Part shown: positions 42,404-51,529 of the stretch, piece after piece | Layout: every line of letters starts with the position of its first letter | How positions within the stretch are numbered: the stretch's first letter is position 1 | The notes under the pieces: generated by a model | What the model saw: the letters and a program-made list of their open reading frames with translations, nothing else | The model's database searches: none | What the model was told of the DNA's origin: nothing | Position numbers and translations under genes: made by a program | Assembly (NCBI GenBank): GCA_934394855.1 | Contig: CAKRRH010000001.1 | Span: 62,001-126,000, forward strand | Direction of reading: 5' to 3' | DNA from: an uncultured Eubacteriales bacterium | Lineage (GTDB): Bacteria > Bacillota > Clostridia > Oscillospirales > Acutalibacteraceae | Length of the DNA: 64,000 nt

Positions 42404-44335
42404 ATGGCTATTGAAAAAATGAAGATGGTTTCGATTCTCGGAAAATTTGAGAAGCTCGACGACACGATTGAGGCATATCTCGACTCAGGGTGCTTTCAGC
42501 CTGAAACCGCTTCGCAATATGTAGCCAATGTTAAGGGATTTTCAAATCTTAATGAAGAAAATCCATACGGTCAATATTTGACAAAGCTGACCGAGATAAT
42601 CGAGAGTTCGGGGCTTGTTCCGAAAATCGTCGAAAATGCAGGAAAAACCGCAGAGCTTGATGAGCTTGACCGTGAAATGAGCAAGATTGAAGAGCGCGTC
42701 GGCGCACTGCTCAAGCAGCGAGACGAAATCGAGGAACAGATCAAGAAAAACAAATCCGATGTTGCCGACCTTTCTCATTTTAAGGACCTTGATGTTTCAA
42801 TCAAAGAAGCGTTCGAGTCCAAATATGTCAAATTCAGATTCGGCAGACTGCCGATTGAGAGCTTTGACAAGCTGAAGTTTTATGTCAGCAACCCATATAT
42901 CACCTTTCATCAGTGTTCCGAACAGGACAATTACGCATGGGGTATGTATGTTGCTCCGGCAGCTCAGGTCAAAGAGGTCGACAGCATTTTCAACAGTCTT
43001 TTCTTTGAGCGACTGAGAATTCCCGATTTTGACGGAACTCCGAAACAGGCGATTGAATATTTGAACACAAAAACCGCCGATTTGGTCGCGAAAAAGACAG
43101 AGCTTAACGAAATCATAAATGAATTCACCTCTCTTGAAAAAGATGAATATTTCAAGCTTTACACCCAGCTCAAACGCTCGTTTGACGCTTGCGAAATCAG
43201 AAAATACGCTACAAAATACGGCGATTCGTTTGTGCTTGTAGGTTGGATTCCGGAGTCGGATCAGGAAAAATTCGAAAGCTTCATGAACAAGGTTGACGCA
43301 ATCGAATATTCATATCAGGATCCGAGCGATCAGTCAACAATGACGCCGCCTGTCAAGCTCAAAAACCCGAAGATATTCAAGCCGTTTGAATATTATACCG
43401 AGATGTTCGGCGTACCGAGCTATAACGAAATCGACCCGACACCGTTCATGGCAATCGTTTACACATTGCTTTTCGGCGTGATGTTTGCAGACGCCGGACA
43501 AGGCATCATCCTTGCAATCGTAGGCTATTTGATGTATAAGCTGAAAGGTATGCGCCTCGGAACGATCCTCATTCCATGCGGAATTGCGGGTTCGGTCGGC
43601 GGACTTGTTTTCGGAAGCGTATTCGGATTTGAACACGCACTCGACCCGATGTATAAGGCACTCGGATTTGACGGCAAGCCGATCGATGTAATGGATTCGG
43701 TAAACGGAATCCTCATTTGCGCAATCGGAATCGGCGTTGTGCTTGTCGCAATCGCAATTTGCCTGAATATATATTGCTGTATCAAGCGACGGCATTTCGG
43801 CGAAGCACTGTTCAGCGAAAACGGTCTTTGCAGCTTGTTTGTATATGTCGGAATCGTTTCGCTCCTGCTTTCATTGTTCATGCCGACGCCGTCTTGGGTT
43901 TCATTCGTTGTAATTTGTGTTCTTGCAGTCGGTCTTATCTGCATCATGTTCAAAGAGCCGCTGATTTCACGAATCGACAAAAAAGAGAAATTCAACCCCG
44001 GCAGCAAAGGCGAATATATCATGCAGAGCTTCTTTGAAATGTTTGAAGCGGTGCTCAGCTATATTACGAATACAGTATCGTTCCTTCGTGTCGGCGCATT
44101 TGTAATCGTCCATGTCGGAATGATGATGGTATTCTTCACCTTGGCGGAAATGATGCCAAACCCGGTGCTCTACTGGGTAATGGTAGTCTTCGGAAACATA
44201 TTCGTTCTTGTTCTCGAAGGACTGCTCGTAGGCGTTCAAAGCTTGCGTCTTATGTTTTACGAAATGTTTTCACGATTCTATTCGGGCGAAGGCAAGCCTT
44301 ACGATCCGGCTACAATCGGCGAATTCAAAAAATGA
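42404..44335 (+). CDS. ntpI: V-type ATPase subunit I (a-type membrane subunit)
   Basis: The stator subunit that forms the ion half-channels beside the proteolipid ring. The N-terminal half (to about residue 340) is cytoplasmic with coiled coils. The C-terminal half has seven or eight membrane helices, starting near PFMAIVYTLLFGVMFADAGQG, a hallmark of the family. The last helices contain SFLRVGAFVIVHVGM, with the conserved arginine expected in the channel, and EGLLVGVQSLRLMFYEMFSRFY. It is 643 residues. It starts directly after the subunit C stop codon. Confidence 0.96.
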   Translation: MAIEKMKMVSILGKFEKLDDTIEAYLDSGCFQPETASQYVANVKGFSNLNEENPYGQYLTKLTEIIESSGLVPKIVENAGKTAELDELDREMSKIEERVGALLKQRDEIEEQIKKNKSDVADLSHFKDLDVSIKEAFESKYVKFRFGRLPIESFDKLKFYVSNPYITFHQCSEQDNYAWGMYVAPAAQVKEVDSIFNSLFFERLRIPDFDGTPKQAIEYLNTKTADLVAKKTELNEIINEFTSLEKDEYFKLYTQLKRSFDACEIRKYATKYGDSFVLVGWIPESDQEKFESFMNKVDAIEYSYQDPSDQSTMTPPVKLKNPKIFKPFEYYTEMFGVPSYNEIDPTPFMAIVYTLLFGVMFADAGQGIILAIVGYLMYKLKGMRLGTILIPCGIAGSVGGLVFGSVFGFEHALDPMYKALGFDGKPIDVMDSVNGILICAIGIGVVLVAIAICLNIYCCIKRRHFGEALFSENGLCSLFVYVGIVSLLLSLFMPTPSWVSFVVICVLAVGLICIMFKEPLISRIDKKEKFNPGSKGEYIMQSFFEMFEAVLSYITNTVSFLRVGAFVIVHVGMMMVFFTLAEMMPNPVLYWVMVVFGNIFVLVLEGLLVGVQSLRLMFYEMFSRFYSGEGKPYDPATIGEFKK

Positions 44336-44370
44336 TCATATAACCCTAAATCGAAAGGAATTGATTTATC

Positions 44371-44820
44371 ATGACACAGACAACACTTACAGTAATTTCA
44401 CTCATCTTCCCCGTGGTTGCAATCATCGTTGCAGCTCTCATCGCCCGTTCGGTTATGAAAAAATCCGGCAAAATTACCCGTGCGTTCAAATTTAACTTCA
44501 CAACACTCGGCGTTTTGCTTACATTCTTTGTAATATTCAGCTTCTCGGCTTCGGCTGCCACAACCGATCAGGCAGCGGCAGTTGAGCTTGCTAAATCGGC
44601 AACAATCAACTCAGGTCTCGGACTCATTGCAGCAGGTCTTTGTACCGGTCTTGCAGGCATCGGCGGCGGTCTTGCTCTTGCAAGCGGCGTTCCGGCTGCT
44701 ATCGGCGCTGTTTCGGAAGACCCGAAAGCATTCGGTAAATCGCTTATCTTCGTTGCCCTCGGTGAAACGATTGCACTTTACGGTGTAATCATCTCGATCC
44801 TTATCCTTCAGAAATGCTAA
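44371..44820 (+). CDS. ntpK: V-type ATPase subunit K (proteolipid)
   Basis: Rotor-ring subunit that carries the transported ion, 149 residues. The C-terminal half is a typical two-helix proteolipid hairpin, GLGLIAAGLCTGLAGIGGG and then FGKSLIFVALGETIALYGVIISILIL, with the ion-binding glutamate in ALGETIALYG. The N-terminal half has two hydrophobic segments. They lack the Gly-rich hairpin motif seen in four-helix NtpK proteins and end in FSASAAT, like a signal-peptide cleavage site. The ring may thus be built from a two- or three-helix subunit. Ion choice (H+ or Na+) cannot be read with confidence. Confidence 0.92.
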   Translation: MTQTTLTVISLIFPVVAIIVAALIARSVMKKSGKITRAFKFNFTTLGVLLTFFVIFSFSASAATTDQAAAVELAKSATINSGLGLIAAGLCTGLAGIGGGLALASGVPAAIGAVSEDPKAFGKSLIFVALGETIALYGVIISILILQKC

Positions 44821-44844
44821 CAAAATAAACAAGGATCTGATCTT

Positions 44845-45159
44845 ATGAAGTTCACACTAATCAGTGATAACCACGACACACTTGTCGGAATGCGCCTTGC
44901 AGGAATCGACGGAGTGATTGCTCATGAACCCGGTGAAGTCGAAACGGCGTTAAAAGCCGCAATCGATGATGAATCGGTCGGAATCATTTTGATCACCGAA
45001 AAGCTCGTTCCGCTGTGTCCTGATATTATCTATGAACTGAAGCTGTCGCACAAGCGTCCGCTAATCGTCGAGATTCCCGACAGACACACCTCTGCCGGGC
45101 GCTCTGCGGGGTCGATTACGAAATATATTAAAGACGCCATCGGAGTCAATCTCGAATGA
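44845..45159 (+). CDS. ntpG: V-type ATPase subunit F
   Basis: Small regulatory subunit of the rotor shaft, 104 residues, with a flavodoxin-like alpha/beta fold. It shows the family pattern: LISDNHDTLVGMRLAGIDGV at the start, ESVGIILITEKL in the middle and LIVEIPD near the C-terminus. Position between K and E fits. Confidence 0.92.
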   Translation: MKFTLISDNHDTLVGMRLAGIDGVIAHEPGEVETALKAAIDDESVGIILITEKLVPLCPDIIYELKLSHKRPLIVEIPDRHTSAGRSAGSITKYIKDAIGVNLE

Positions 45160-45191
45160 TATTGCACTTTTCAGAAAGGATATGACAGCAT

Positions 45192-45785
45192 ATGCTTAAC
45201 AATAATACCGTCAGCAAATATGTTGACGCAATTACAAAAGAAGCACAGCAAGCCCAGGCTGACAGCGAAAAGAAAATTGCGGATTATAAAAATGCCAAAA
45301 CCGCAGCTTTCAAAAAATCAGCAAAAGCCGAAAGCGAGCGTGAGATAATGCGCCGTGATTCTCTGATTCACGAGGACATCGGCAGGGATTTTTCATCAAA
45401 GGAAATTGCGCTTCGCAAACAAATCTTCACAAAGCGTGACGAAATCAAAACAGCGGTATTTACAAAAGCCGCAGAAAAGCTTTGCGATTTTGTAAACAGC
45501 GCCGATTATAAAGATTTTGTCATCAAATCGGCTGAGAGCATCAAGACAAACCTTGTCGGCCGCGACAAAGTGATTACGGTTTATTTGCGCAATGAAGATA
45601 TGCCGCTTAAAAGCGAAATCGAAACCGCCTTTAACTTCCCTTGCGATTTTGTCGCAGACGATTCAATCAAAATCGGCGGCATTAAAGCTAAATTCTCCAC
45701 GGTCATCATTGATGACACGCTTGACGCAAGACTGAACTCACAAACCGATTGGTTTGAGGAAAATTCAGGGCTTGATATAAAGTAA
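45192..45785 (+). CDS. ntpE: V-type ATPase subunit E
   Basis: Peripheral-stalk subunit, 197 residues. The first 100 residues are a long charged helix (AITKEAQQAQADSEKKIADYKNAK), as expected for pairing with the small stalk subunit encoded first in the operon. The C-terminal globular part ends with VADDSIKIGGIKAKFSTVIIDDTLDARL, the conserved end of the family. Confidence 0.92.
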   Translation: MLNNNTVSKYVDAITKEAQQAQADSEKKIADYKNAKTAAFKKSAKAESEREIMRRDSLIHEDIGRDFSSKEIALRKQIFTKRDEIKTAVFTKAAEKLCDFVNSADYKDFVIKSAESIKTNLVGRDKVITVYLRNEDMPLKSEIETAFNFPCDFVADDSIKIGGIKAKFSTVIIDDTLDARLNSQTDWFEENSGLDIK

Positions 45786-45806
45786 ATTGGAAAGCAGGTA
45801 AGAAAA

Positions 45807-47567
45807 ATGCCTAAAAAGAATGTAATATACGGTATAAACGGACCTGTTGTAACCGTTAAAAATTCCACCGATTTTTCAATGCTTGAAATGGTCTATGTCG
45901 GCACATTAAAGCTGATCGGCGAAGTCATCGGAATCGATGATGAAACAACCACGATTCAGGTATATGAAGAAACATCGGGACTAAAACCCGGCGAGCCGGT
46001 TGTCGGAACAAACAGCCCGCTGAGCCTGACGCTCGGCCCCGGAATCATTTCTAACATATTCGACGGAATCGAGCGTCCGCTTCGTGATATTGAAAAATCA
46101 TCGGGCAGCTTCATTTCAAAAGGCTCGGCAGTGTCGGCGCTTGATTTGGAAAAGAAATGGGATGTTACCGTCACCGCAAAGGTCGGCGACAGATTAAACG
46201 GCGGCGAGATTTATGCGTCATGCCCCGAAACACCGTCAATCACCCACTACATCATGGTGCCTCCCGAACTTTCGGGTACTGTCAGCAAGGTTATGCCGTC
46301 GGGTGAATATTGCGTGAATGACACGGTCGTTGTTTTGACAGACGACAACGGCGAGGAACATGAACTCACCCTTTGCCAAAGATGGCCTATCAGAAATCCG
46401 AGACCGATCGCAAAGCGACTTGAATGCACAATTCCTCTTATCACCGGTCAGCGTATCGTTGACACAATGTTCCCGCTTGCAAAAGGCGGAACAGCGGCAA
46501 TTCCGGGCGGATTCGGCACAGGAAAGACAATGACTCAGCACCAGATTGCAAAATGGTGCGACGCAGACATCATCATATATGTCGGCTGCGGTGAGCGCGG
46601 AAATGAGATGACACAGGTTTTGGACGAGTTCGGCGGTTTGATTGACCCGAGAACCGGCAAAAAGCTGACCGACAGAACCGTGCTTATTGCAAATACATCA
46701 AATATGCCTGTTGCGGCTCGTGAAGCGTCGATTTACACAGGCGTTACCCTTGCGGAATATTACCGTGACATGGGCTATGATGTCGCAATGATGGCAGACT
46801 CGACATCACGATGGGCAGAGGCTCTTCGTGAGATTTCGGGACGACTTGAGGAAATGCCTGCGGAGGAAGGCTTCCCGGCATATCTCCCCTCTCGTTTGTC
46901 CGAATTTTATGAGCGTGCGGGACGAGTTGAAACTCTTAATAACAAACAGGGTTCGGTTACGGTAATCGGCGCAGTATCACCTCAGGGCGCCGACTTCTCG
47001 GAGCCTGTAACACAGAATACAAAGCGATTCACCCGCTGCTTCTGGGCGCTTGACAAATCGCTTGCCTATGCCCGTCACTATCCGGCTATCAACTGGATTT
47101 CAAGCTATTCGGAATATGACGGCGACCTGTCACGCTATTATGACGAAAAGGTTACTCCGGGATTCATGAAATCCCGTACCGAGATTATTGCGATTTTGCG
47201 TGAAGAAAGCTCATTGATGGAGATCGTTAAGCTCATCGGCGCAGACGTTTTGCCCGATGACCAAAAGCTTGTAATCGAAACCGCAAGAGTTATCAGAGTC
47301 GGATTTTTGCAGCAAAACGCATTCCACAAAGACGATACATATGTTCCGCTTATCAAGCAATATAAGATGATGGAAACAATTTTGTATCTCTACCACACAG
47401 GCAAAGACTTGGTTGCCCAAAATGTTCCGCTTTCAAAGCTGATCGACAAGGGCATGTTTGAAATGCTCGTCAAGATGAAATATGAAGTCGAAAACGACCA
47501 CCTTGAAAAATTTGACGATTATATCAAACAGATTGATGAAATTGCCGCTGAAATCAAAAGTGTTTAA
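45807..47567 (+). CDS. ntpA: V-type ATPase catalytic subunit A
   Basis: Catalytic nucleotide-hydrolysing subunit, 586 residues. P-loop GGFGTGKT is near residue 233. The catalytic glutamate region CGERGNEMTQVL and MADSTSRWAEALREISGRLEEMPAEEGFPAYL are intact. The non-homologous insertion typical of V-type A subunits is present at about 115-190. It forms the head with subunit B, encoded 26 nt downstream. Confidence 0.98.
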   Translation: MPKKNVIYGINGPVVTVKNSTDFSMLEMVYVGTLKLIGEVIGIDDETTTIQVYEETSGLKPGEPVVGTNSPLSLTLGPGIISNIFDGIERPLRDIEKSSGSFISKGSAVSALDLEKKWDVTVTAKVGDRLNGGEIYASCPETPSITHYIMVPPELSGTVSKVMPSGEYCVNDTVVVLTDDNGEEHELTLCQRWPIRNPRPIAKRLECTIPLITGQRIVDTMFPLAKGGTAAIPGGFGTGKTMTQHQIAKWCDADIIIYVGCGERGNEMTQVLDEFGGLIDPRTGKKLTDRTVLIANTSNMPVAAREASIYTGVTLAEYYRDMGYDVAMMADSTSRWAEALREISGRLEEMPAEEGFPAYLPSRLSEFYERAGRVETLNNKQGSVTVIGAVSPQGADFSEPVTQNTKRFTRCFWALDKSLAYARHYPAINWISSYSEYDGDLSRYYDEKVTPGFMKSRTEIIAILREESSLMEIVKLIGADVLPDDQKLVIETARVIRVGFLQQNAFHKDDTYVPLIKQYKMMETILYLYHTGKDLVAQNVPLSKLIDKGMFEMLVKMKYEVENDHLEKFDDYIKQIDEIAAEIKSV

Positions 47568-47593
47568 TTGCGCAGAAAGGACTGATTTTTACT

Positions 47594-49018
47594 ATGATTA
47601 TTGAACATATCGGACTTGATGCGATTAACGGCTCGCTTGTTGTGCTTGACGATGTTAAGGGAGCGCAATATGAGGAAATGGTCGAGCTTCGACTTGATAA
47701 CGGTACAAAACGAATCGGTCGTATCGTTCAAATTGAGGGCGATCGAGTCGTAATTCAGGTATTTGAGGGCACAAAAGGACTCTCGCTTGTTAATACACAA
47801 ACAGTTCTGACCGGCAAACCGATGGAAATGGCGTTGTCCTATGAAATGCTCGGACGAATTTTTGACGGCGTCGGCAGACCGATCGACGGACTCGGCAACA
47901 TTTTTCCGTCGGCTCGTCGAGATGTTAACGGCTCGCCGATCAATCCGGTATCCCGTGAATATCCGAGAAACTTCATTGAAACAGGCGTTTCGTCGATCGA
48001 CGCGCTCACCACTCTTATCCGTGGTCAGAAGCTTCCGATTTTCTCAGGTTCGGGCATGAAGCATAATGAGCTTGCTGTTCAAATCGTCCGCCAGGCAAAA
48101 ATCGCAGGTGCCAACGACCAGAACTTCGCCGTTGTTTTCGCTGCAATGGGCGTAAAGCACGATGTTGCGGATTATTTCAAACGCTCGTTTGAAGCAGCAG
48201 GCGTTTTGGAACGAGTTGTAATGTTCCTAAACCTTTCAAACGACCCGATCATCGAGCGTATCATTACACCGAGATGTGCGCTGACAGCCGCCGAATATCT
48301 CGCGTTTGAACACAATATGCACATTCTTGTCGTAATGACCGACATGACCTCTTATGCCGAGGCTTGCCGTGAGTTTTCGTCCTCAAAGGGTGAAATTCCG
48401 GGAAGAAAAGGTTATCCGGGATATATGTACTCCGATCTTGCGTCGCTTTATGAGCGTGCGGGCATGATCAAAGGCATTGACGGTTCTGTTACACAGATTC
48501 CGATTCTTACAATGCCGAACGACGACATCACCCACCCTGTTCCTGACCTTACAGGATATATCACCGAGGGTCAGATCGTTCTTGACCGTTCGCTTGACGG
48601 CGTCGGAATCTACCCTCCTGTCGGAATTTTGCCCTCGCTGTCCCGTTTGATGAAGGACGGCATCGGCGAAGGTTATACCCGTGAAGACCACCAGCCGCTT
48701 GCAAACCAGCTTTTTGCGGCATATGCTAAGGTTCAGGACGCTCGTTCGCTTGCTTCCGTAATCGGTGAAGAAGAATTGTCGACGGTTGATAAGCAATATC
48801 TCAAATTCGGTAAAGAATTTGAAAACCGTTTCATAAATCAGGCTGAAACAGAAGCCCGCTCAATTACACAGACGCTCGATCTCGGTTGGGAATTGCTTTG
48901 CACACTTCCCCGTGAAGAGCTTGACCGTGTGGACGATGTGCTTCTTGATAAATATTATGAGCCGATCAAAGCTCGTCTTGAAGCCGAGCAAAATGTGCTT
49001 GCGGGCGCAAAAGCATAA
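47594..49018 (+). CDS. ntpB: V-type ATPase subunit B
   Basis: Non-catalytic regulatory subunit of the head, 474 residues. It shows GRIFDGVGRPIDGLG and YPRNFIETGVSSIDALTTLIRGQKLPIFSGSGMKHNELAVQI, where the P-loop is naturally replaced by SGSGMKHN, as is normal for B subunits. YPGYMYSDLASLYERAG, in the nucleotide-interface region, is also intact. Confidence 0.98.
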   Translation: MIIEHIGLDAINGSLVVLDDVKGAQYEEMVELRLDNGTKRIGRIVQIEGDRVVIQVFEGTKGLSLVNTQTVLTGKPMEMALSYEMLGRIFDGVGRPIDGLGNIFPSARRDVNGSPINPVSREYPRNFIETGVSSIDALTTLIRGQKLPIFSGSGMKHNELAVQIVRQAKIAGANDQNFAVVFAAMGVKHDVADYFKRSFEAAGVLERVVMFLNLSNDPIIERIITPRCALTAAEYLAFEHNMHILVVMTDMTSYAEACREFSSSKGEIPGRKGYPGYMYSDLASLYERAGMIKGIDGSVTQIPILTMPNDDITHPVPDLTGYITEGQIVLDRSLDGVGIYPPVGILPSLSRLMKDGIGEGYTREDHQPLANQLFAAYAKVQDARSLASVIGEEELSTVDKQYLKFGKEFENRFINQAETEARSITQTLDLGWELLCTLPREELDRVDDVLLDKYYEPIKARLEAEQNVLAGAKA

Positions 49019-49050
49019 CATCATTTTTTTGAAAGGACGGTGATACCGAA

Positions 49051-49662
49051 ATGGCACAGCAGGTTTTTCCGACCAAAGGTAACCTTATCGCCGCAAAAAA
49101 ATCGCTTGAGCTTGCCACCACGGGTTTTGACCTGATGGACAGAAAACGAAACATTTTGATTCGTGAAACAATGGCTATGCTTGACGATGCAAAAGAGATT
49201 CAAAAGAAAATCAACTCAACATATTTTGAGGCATATCAAGCGTTGCAGCTTGCAAACATGACTCTCGGTATCATTGACGAGCTGTCACAAACGGTGCCGA
49301 TCGACAATGGAATCAATCTTGATTACCGAAGCGTAATGGGCGTTGACATTCCGCTTGTGAACATTGATTATAAAAAGCCGCAGCTAAATTACGGCTATGC
49401 ACGAACAAACGAAAACCTTGACCGTGCGTTTCAAAAATTCGACGAGGTTAAGGTTCTTACCGTAAAGCTGAGCGAGATTGAAAACAGCATTTATCGCTTG
49501 GCTCACGGAATCAAGAAAACGCAAAAGCGTGCAAATGCGCTGAAAAATATCATCATTCCTCGATTCGAGTCAACGATCAGGTTCATCACCGAGTCACTTG
49601 AGGAAAAAGACCGAGAAGAATTTTCACGCATGAAGGTAATAAAAAACACCAAGAAAGACTAA
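49051..49662 (+). CDS. ntpD: V-type ATPase subunit D
   Basis: Central rotor shaft subunit, 203 residues, two long helices forming a coiled coil. The N-terminal pattern is PTKGNLIAAKKSLELATTGFDLMDRKRNIL and the C-terminal one is KKTQKRANALKNIIIPRFESTIRFITESLEEKDREEFSRMKVIK. Both are diagnostic. It is the last ATPase gene of the operon. Confidence 0.96.
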   Translation: MAQQVFPTKGNLIAAKKSLELATTGFDLMDRKRNILIRETMAMLDDAKEIQKKINSTYFEAYQALQLANMTLGIIDELSQTVPIDNGINLDYRSVMGVDIPLVNIDYKKPQLNYGYARTNENLDRAFQKFDEVKVLTVKLSEIENSIYRLAHGIKKTQKRANALKNIIIPRFESTIRFITESLEEKDREEFSRMKVIKNTKKD

Positions 49663-49676
49663 AGATTAACGATTAG

Positions 49677-49707
49677 ATCCATTCGGCATTATTCTCGAAT
49701 GGATTTT
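49677..49707 (+). terminator. Weak terminator or attenuator after the V-ATPase genes
   Basis: ATCCATTCG (49677-49685) pairs with CGAATGGAT (49696-49704), followed by only TTTG. It may allow partial read-through into the antiporter gene. Confidence 0.5.
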
Positions 49708-49736
49708 GTCGGCTAACATGAAGGAAAGATAATAAT

Positions 49737-51047
49737 ATGCAGTTTAATGTAATGAATGTCGTCTATGACCTGGCGATCATATTGATTATAACCAAGTCGC
49801 TCGGAATGCTCACTCGAAAGCTCGGACTTCCGCAGGTTGTCGGAATGGTAATTGCCGGCTTGCTGATAGGTCCGGCAATCATCAGCCAGTTTGGCTGGGA
49901 ATTCAAAGGGCTCATCAATCCGACTGAGGCTGAAATGGATGTATTGCAATCATTTTCACAAATCGGCGTAATTTTGATTTTGTTCTCGAGCGGACTTGAA
50001 ACAGACTTCAAGGAACTCAAAAAAAGCGGATTCGCCGCAACAATGATTGCGCTCGGCGGCGTTTTGGTGCCGATTGCGCTCGGTGCTGTCGTTGCAATTT
50101 TGTTCATGGGTGGATTTGCGGCATTCGGCAACTATCACATGGTCATGAACGCACTTTTCATAGGCGTAATCCTTGCGGCTACAAGCGTTGGCATCACGGT
50201 TGAAACGCTCCGTGAAATGGGCAAGCTGAACACTCATATCGGAACGACCGTTTTGAGCGCCGCAATAATCGACGATGTAATCGGAATCATTGCCCTTTCA
50301 ATCGTAACAAGCTTCCACGGCGGCGGCTCAATTTGGATGACGCTGTTAAAGGCTGGCGGATTTTTCGCATTCTGCATTATTGTCGGCTACCCGATTCGCC
50401 GATTCTTCCAATGGCTTGTCAAAAATAAACCGCACAGACGCCGACTCGGAATTTTTGCACTCGGAATGTGCTTTCTTTTCGCATATATATCGGAGAGAAT
50501 ATTCGGAATCGCCGCAATTACAGGCGCATATATGGCAGGACTTTTGCTTTCGGGCATGACCGACACGAACTACATGGACAAAAAGGTCCTAATCAACGGA
50601 TATATGATTTTTTCGCCGATTTTCTTTGCATTCATCGGAATCAGCGCAGATTTCAGCAAATTCCGTCCAACCGATTTGATATTCGGCCTTGTGTTTGTCG
50701 CTGTCGGAATTTTAGGCAAGCTCATCGGCTGCGGCGGCGTCGCAAAGCTATGCAAATATACCGGCAGAGAGTCAATGACGATCGGCTGCGGAATGATTGC
50801 ACGAGGCGAGGTTGCGCTTGCGGTATATTCGACAGGTTCGTCGCTGATATATAAAGCAGCAGACGGTGCAATTTTGGGAATTGACCCGCTTGTTGCAACA
50901 ATCATGCTTATTATAATTACATCGATCTGCTGTCCGATTTTCTTAAAGCTCATGTATAGAAATGAAGGCAAATCAGCGCCAAATGAATCTTCGCTCATTG
51001 ATACACGAGGTAAAGAGGGCGGCTATTTGAATAACGACGACGCATAA
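49737..51047 (+). CDS. CPA2-family cation:proton antiporter
   Basis: Na+/H+ or K+/H+ exchanger of the monovalent cation:proton antiporter-2 family, 436 residues with about 12 membrane segments. It has LGLPQVVGMVIAGLLIGPAI at the N-terminus, FSSGLETDFKELKK, AAIIDDVIGIIALS (the paired Asp ion-binding motif) and GMIARGEVALAVYSTG. No cytoplasmic RCK/TrkA domain is fused. It lies 75 nt after the V-ATPase genes. The antiporter could use or regulate the gradient the ATPase makes. Confidence 0.92.
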   Translation: MQFNVMNVVYDLAIILIITKSLGMLTRKLGLPQVVGMVIAGLLIGPAIISQFGWEFKGLINPTEAEMDVLQSFSQIGVILILFSSGLETDFKELKKSGFAATMIALGGVLVPIALGAVVAILFMGGFAAFGNYHMVMNALFIGVILAATSVGITVETLREMGKLNTHIGTTVLSAAIIDDVIGIIALSIVTSFHGGGSIWMTLLKAGGFFAFCIIVGYPIRRFFQWLVKNKPHRRRLGIFALGMCFLFAYISERIFGIAAITGAYMAGLLLSGMTDTNYMDKKVLINGYMIFSPIFFAFIGISADFSKFRPTDLIFGLVFVAVGILGKLIGCGGVAKLCKYTGRESMTIGCGMIARGEVALAVYSTGSSLIYKAADGAILGIDPLVATIMLIIITSICCPIFLKLMYRNEGKSAPNESSLIDTRGKEGGYLNNDDA

Positions 51048-51055
51048 AAAATACT

Positions 51056-51109
51056 TTACAAATTGCATAATTAGTGCTACAATAAGAATGTTGAATGCTT
51101 ATTGTAGCA
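51056..51109 (+). promoter_or_regulatory. tRNA-Ala promoter overlapped by a 12-bp inverted repeat
   Basis: TTTACA (51056-51061), 16 nt, TACAAT (51078-51083). The -10 box lies in the left arm of a perfect inverted repeat, TGCTACAATAAG (51075-51086) / CTTATTGTAGCA (51098-51109). In the antiporter mRNA the repeat would fold as a hairpin without a T-run. Confidence 0.5.
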
Positions 51110-51116
51110 TATATTC

Positions 51117-51192
51117 GGGGGTGTAGCTCAGCTGGGAGAGCGTACGGTTCGCATCCGTAAGGTCGAGAGTTCGATTCTCTTCATCTCCACCA
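51117..51192 (+). tRNA. tRNA-Ala (anticodon CGC)
   Basis: 76 nt including encoded CCA. The acceptor GGGGGTG pairs with CATCTCC and contains the G3-U70 pair that marks alanine tRNAs. The D arm is TAGCTCAGCTGGGAGAGC. The anticodon stem TACGG/CCGTA holds the loop TTCGCAT, so the anticodon is CGC. The T arm is GAGAG-TTCGATT-CTCTT. The 3' end and downstream DNA are duplicated at 51443. Confidence 0.92.
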
Positions 51193-51270
51193 GCGGCAAG
51201 TTGCCGCTGACAACACGAGTATTTGGTCGGGTATAAAACATCGGTTTTGTGCCCGACCATTTGTTTTGTA
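51184..51270 (+). repeat. tRNA-Ala 3' end plus terminator, copy A
   Basis: This segment recurs at 51443-51529 with few differences. It holds the tRNA 3' end, a 9-bp palindrome (AGCGGCAA-G-TTGCCGCT) and a terminator hairpin. Confidence 0.85.
51219..51262 (+). terminator. Terminator of tRNA-Ala
   Basis: TGGTCGGGTATAAAAC and GTTTTGTGCCCGACCA form a 16-bp stem with a four-base loop, using GU pairs, followed by TTTGTTTTG. Confidence 0.85.
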
Positions 51271-51442
51271 GAAATTTTGTACTCGGGATATAGGTAGTTT
51301 TGTCGATTTTTCGGCAAAGCTTTTTATTTGAGTAAGAAAGGATCGAACAGGGCAATCGCGTAGCGATAAAAACAGTCCGGGGGACTGTTTTGGTGTCCGC
51401 GTGCGTGCCGCCGAGCGCAGAAGCGAGGCGGGCGATCCCACT
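51271..51442. other. Non-coding spacer between the tRNA-Ala repeat copies
   Basis: No credible gene. It contains a perfect 10-bp hairpin AAAACAGTCC-GGG-GGACTGTTTT (51369-51391) and a GC-rich hairpin with arms CCGCC and GGCGG (about 51410-51432). The DNA just before copy B (GGGCGATCCCACTTC) resembles a decayed tRNA T arm. Confidence 0.6.
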
Positions 51443-51529
51443 TCTCCACCAGCGGCAAGTTGCCGCTGACAACACGAGTATTTGGTCGGGTATAAAACTT
51501 CGGTTTTGTGCCCGACCATTTTTCGTTTT
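51443..51529 (+). repeat. tRNA-Ala 3' end plus terminator, copy B (relic)
   Basis: Second copy, 259 bp from copy A. It includes the sequence TCTCCACCA of the tRNA 3' end but no tRNA body upstream. Confidence 0.85.

Noticed and set aside
47594..49018. Missing P-loop in V-ATPase subunit B as a sign of inactivation
   Set aside because: B subunits of V-type ATPases naturally lack the Walker A motif. The SGSGMKHN replacement is normal.
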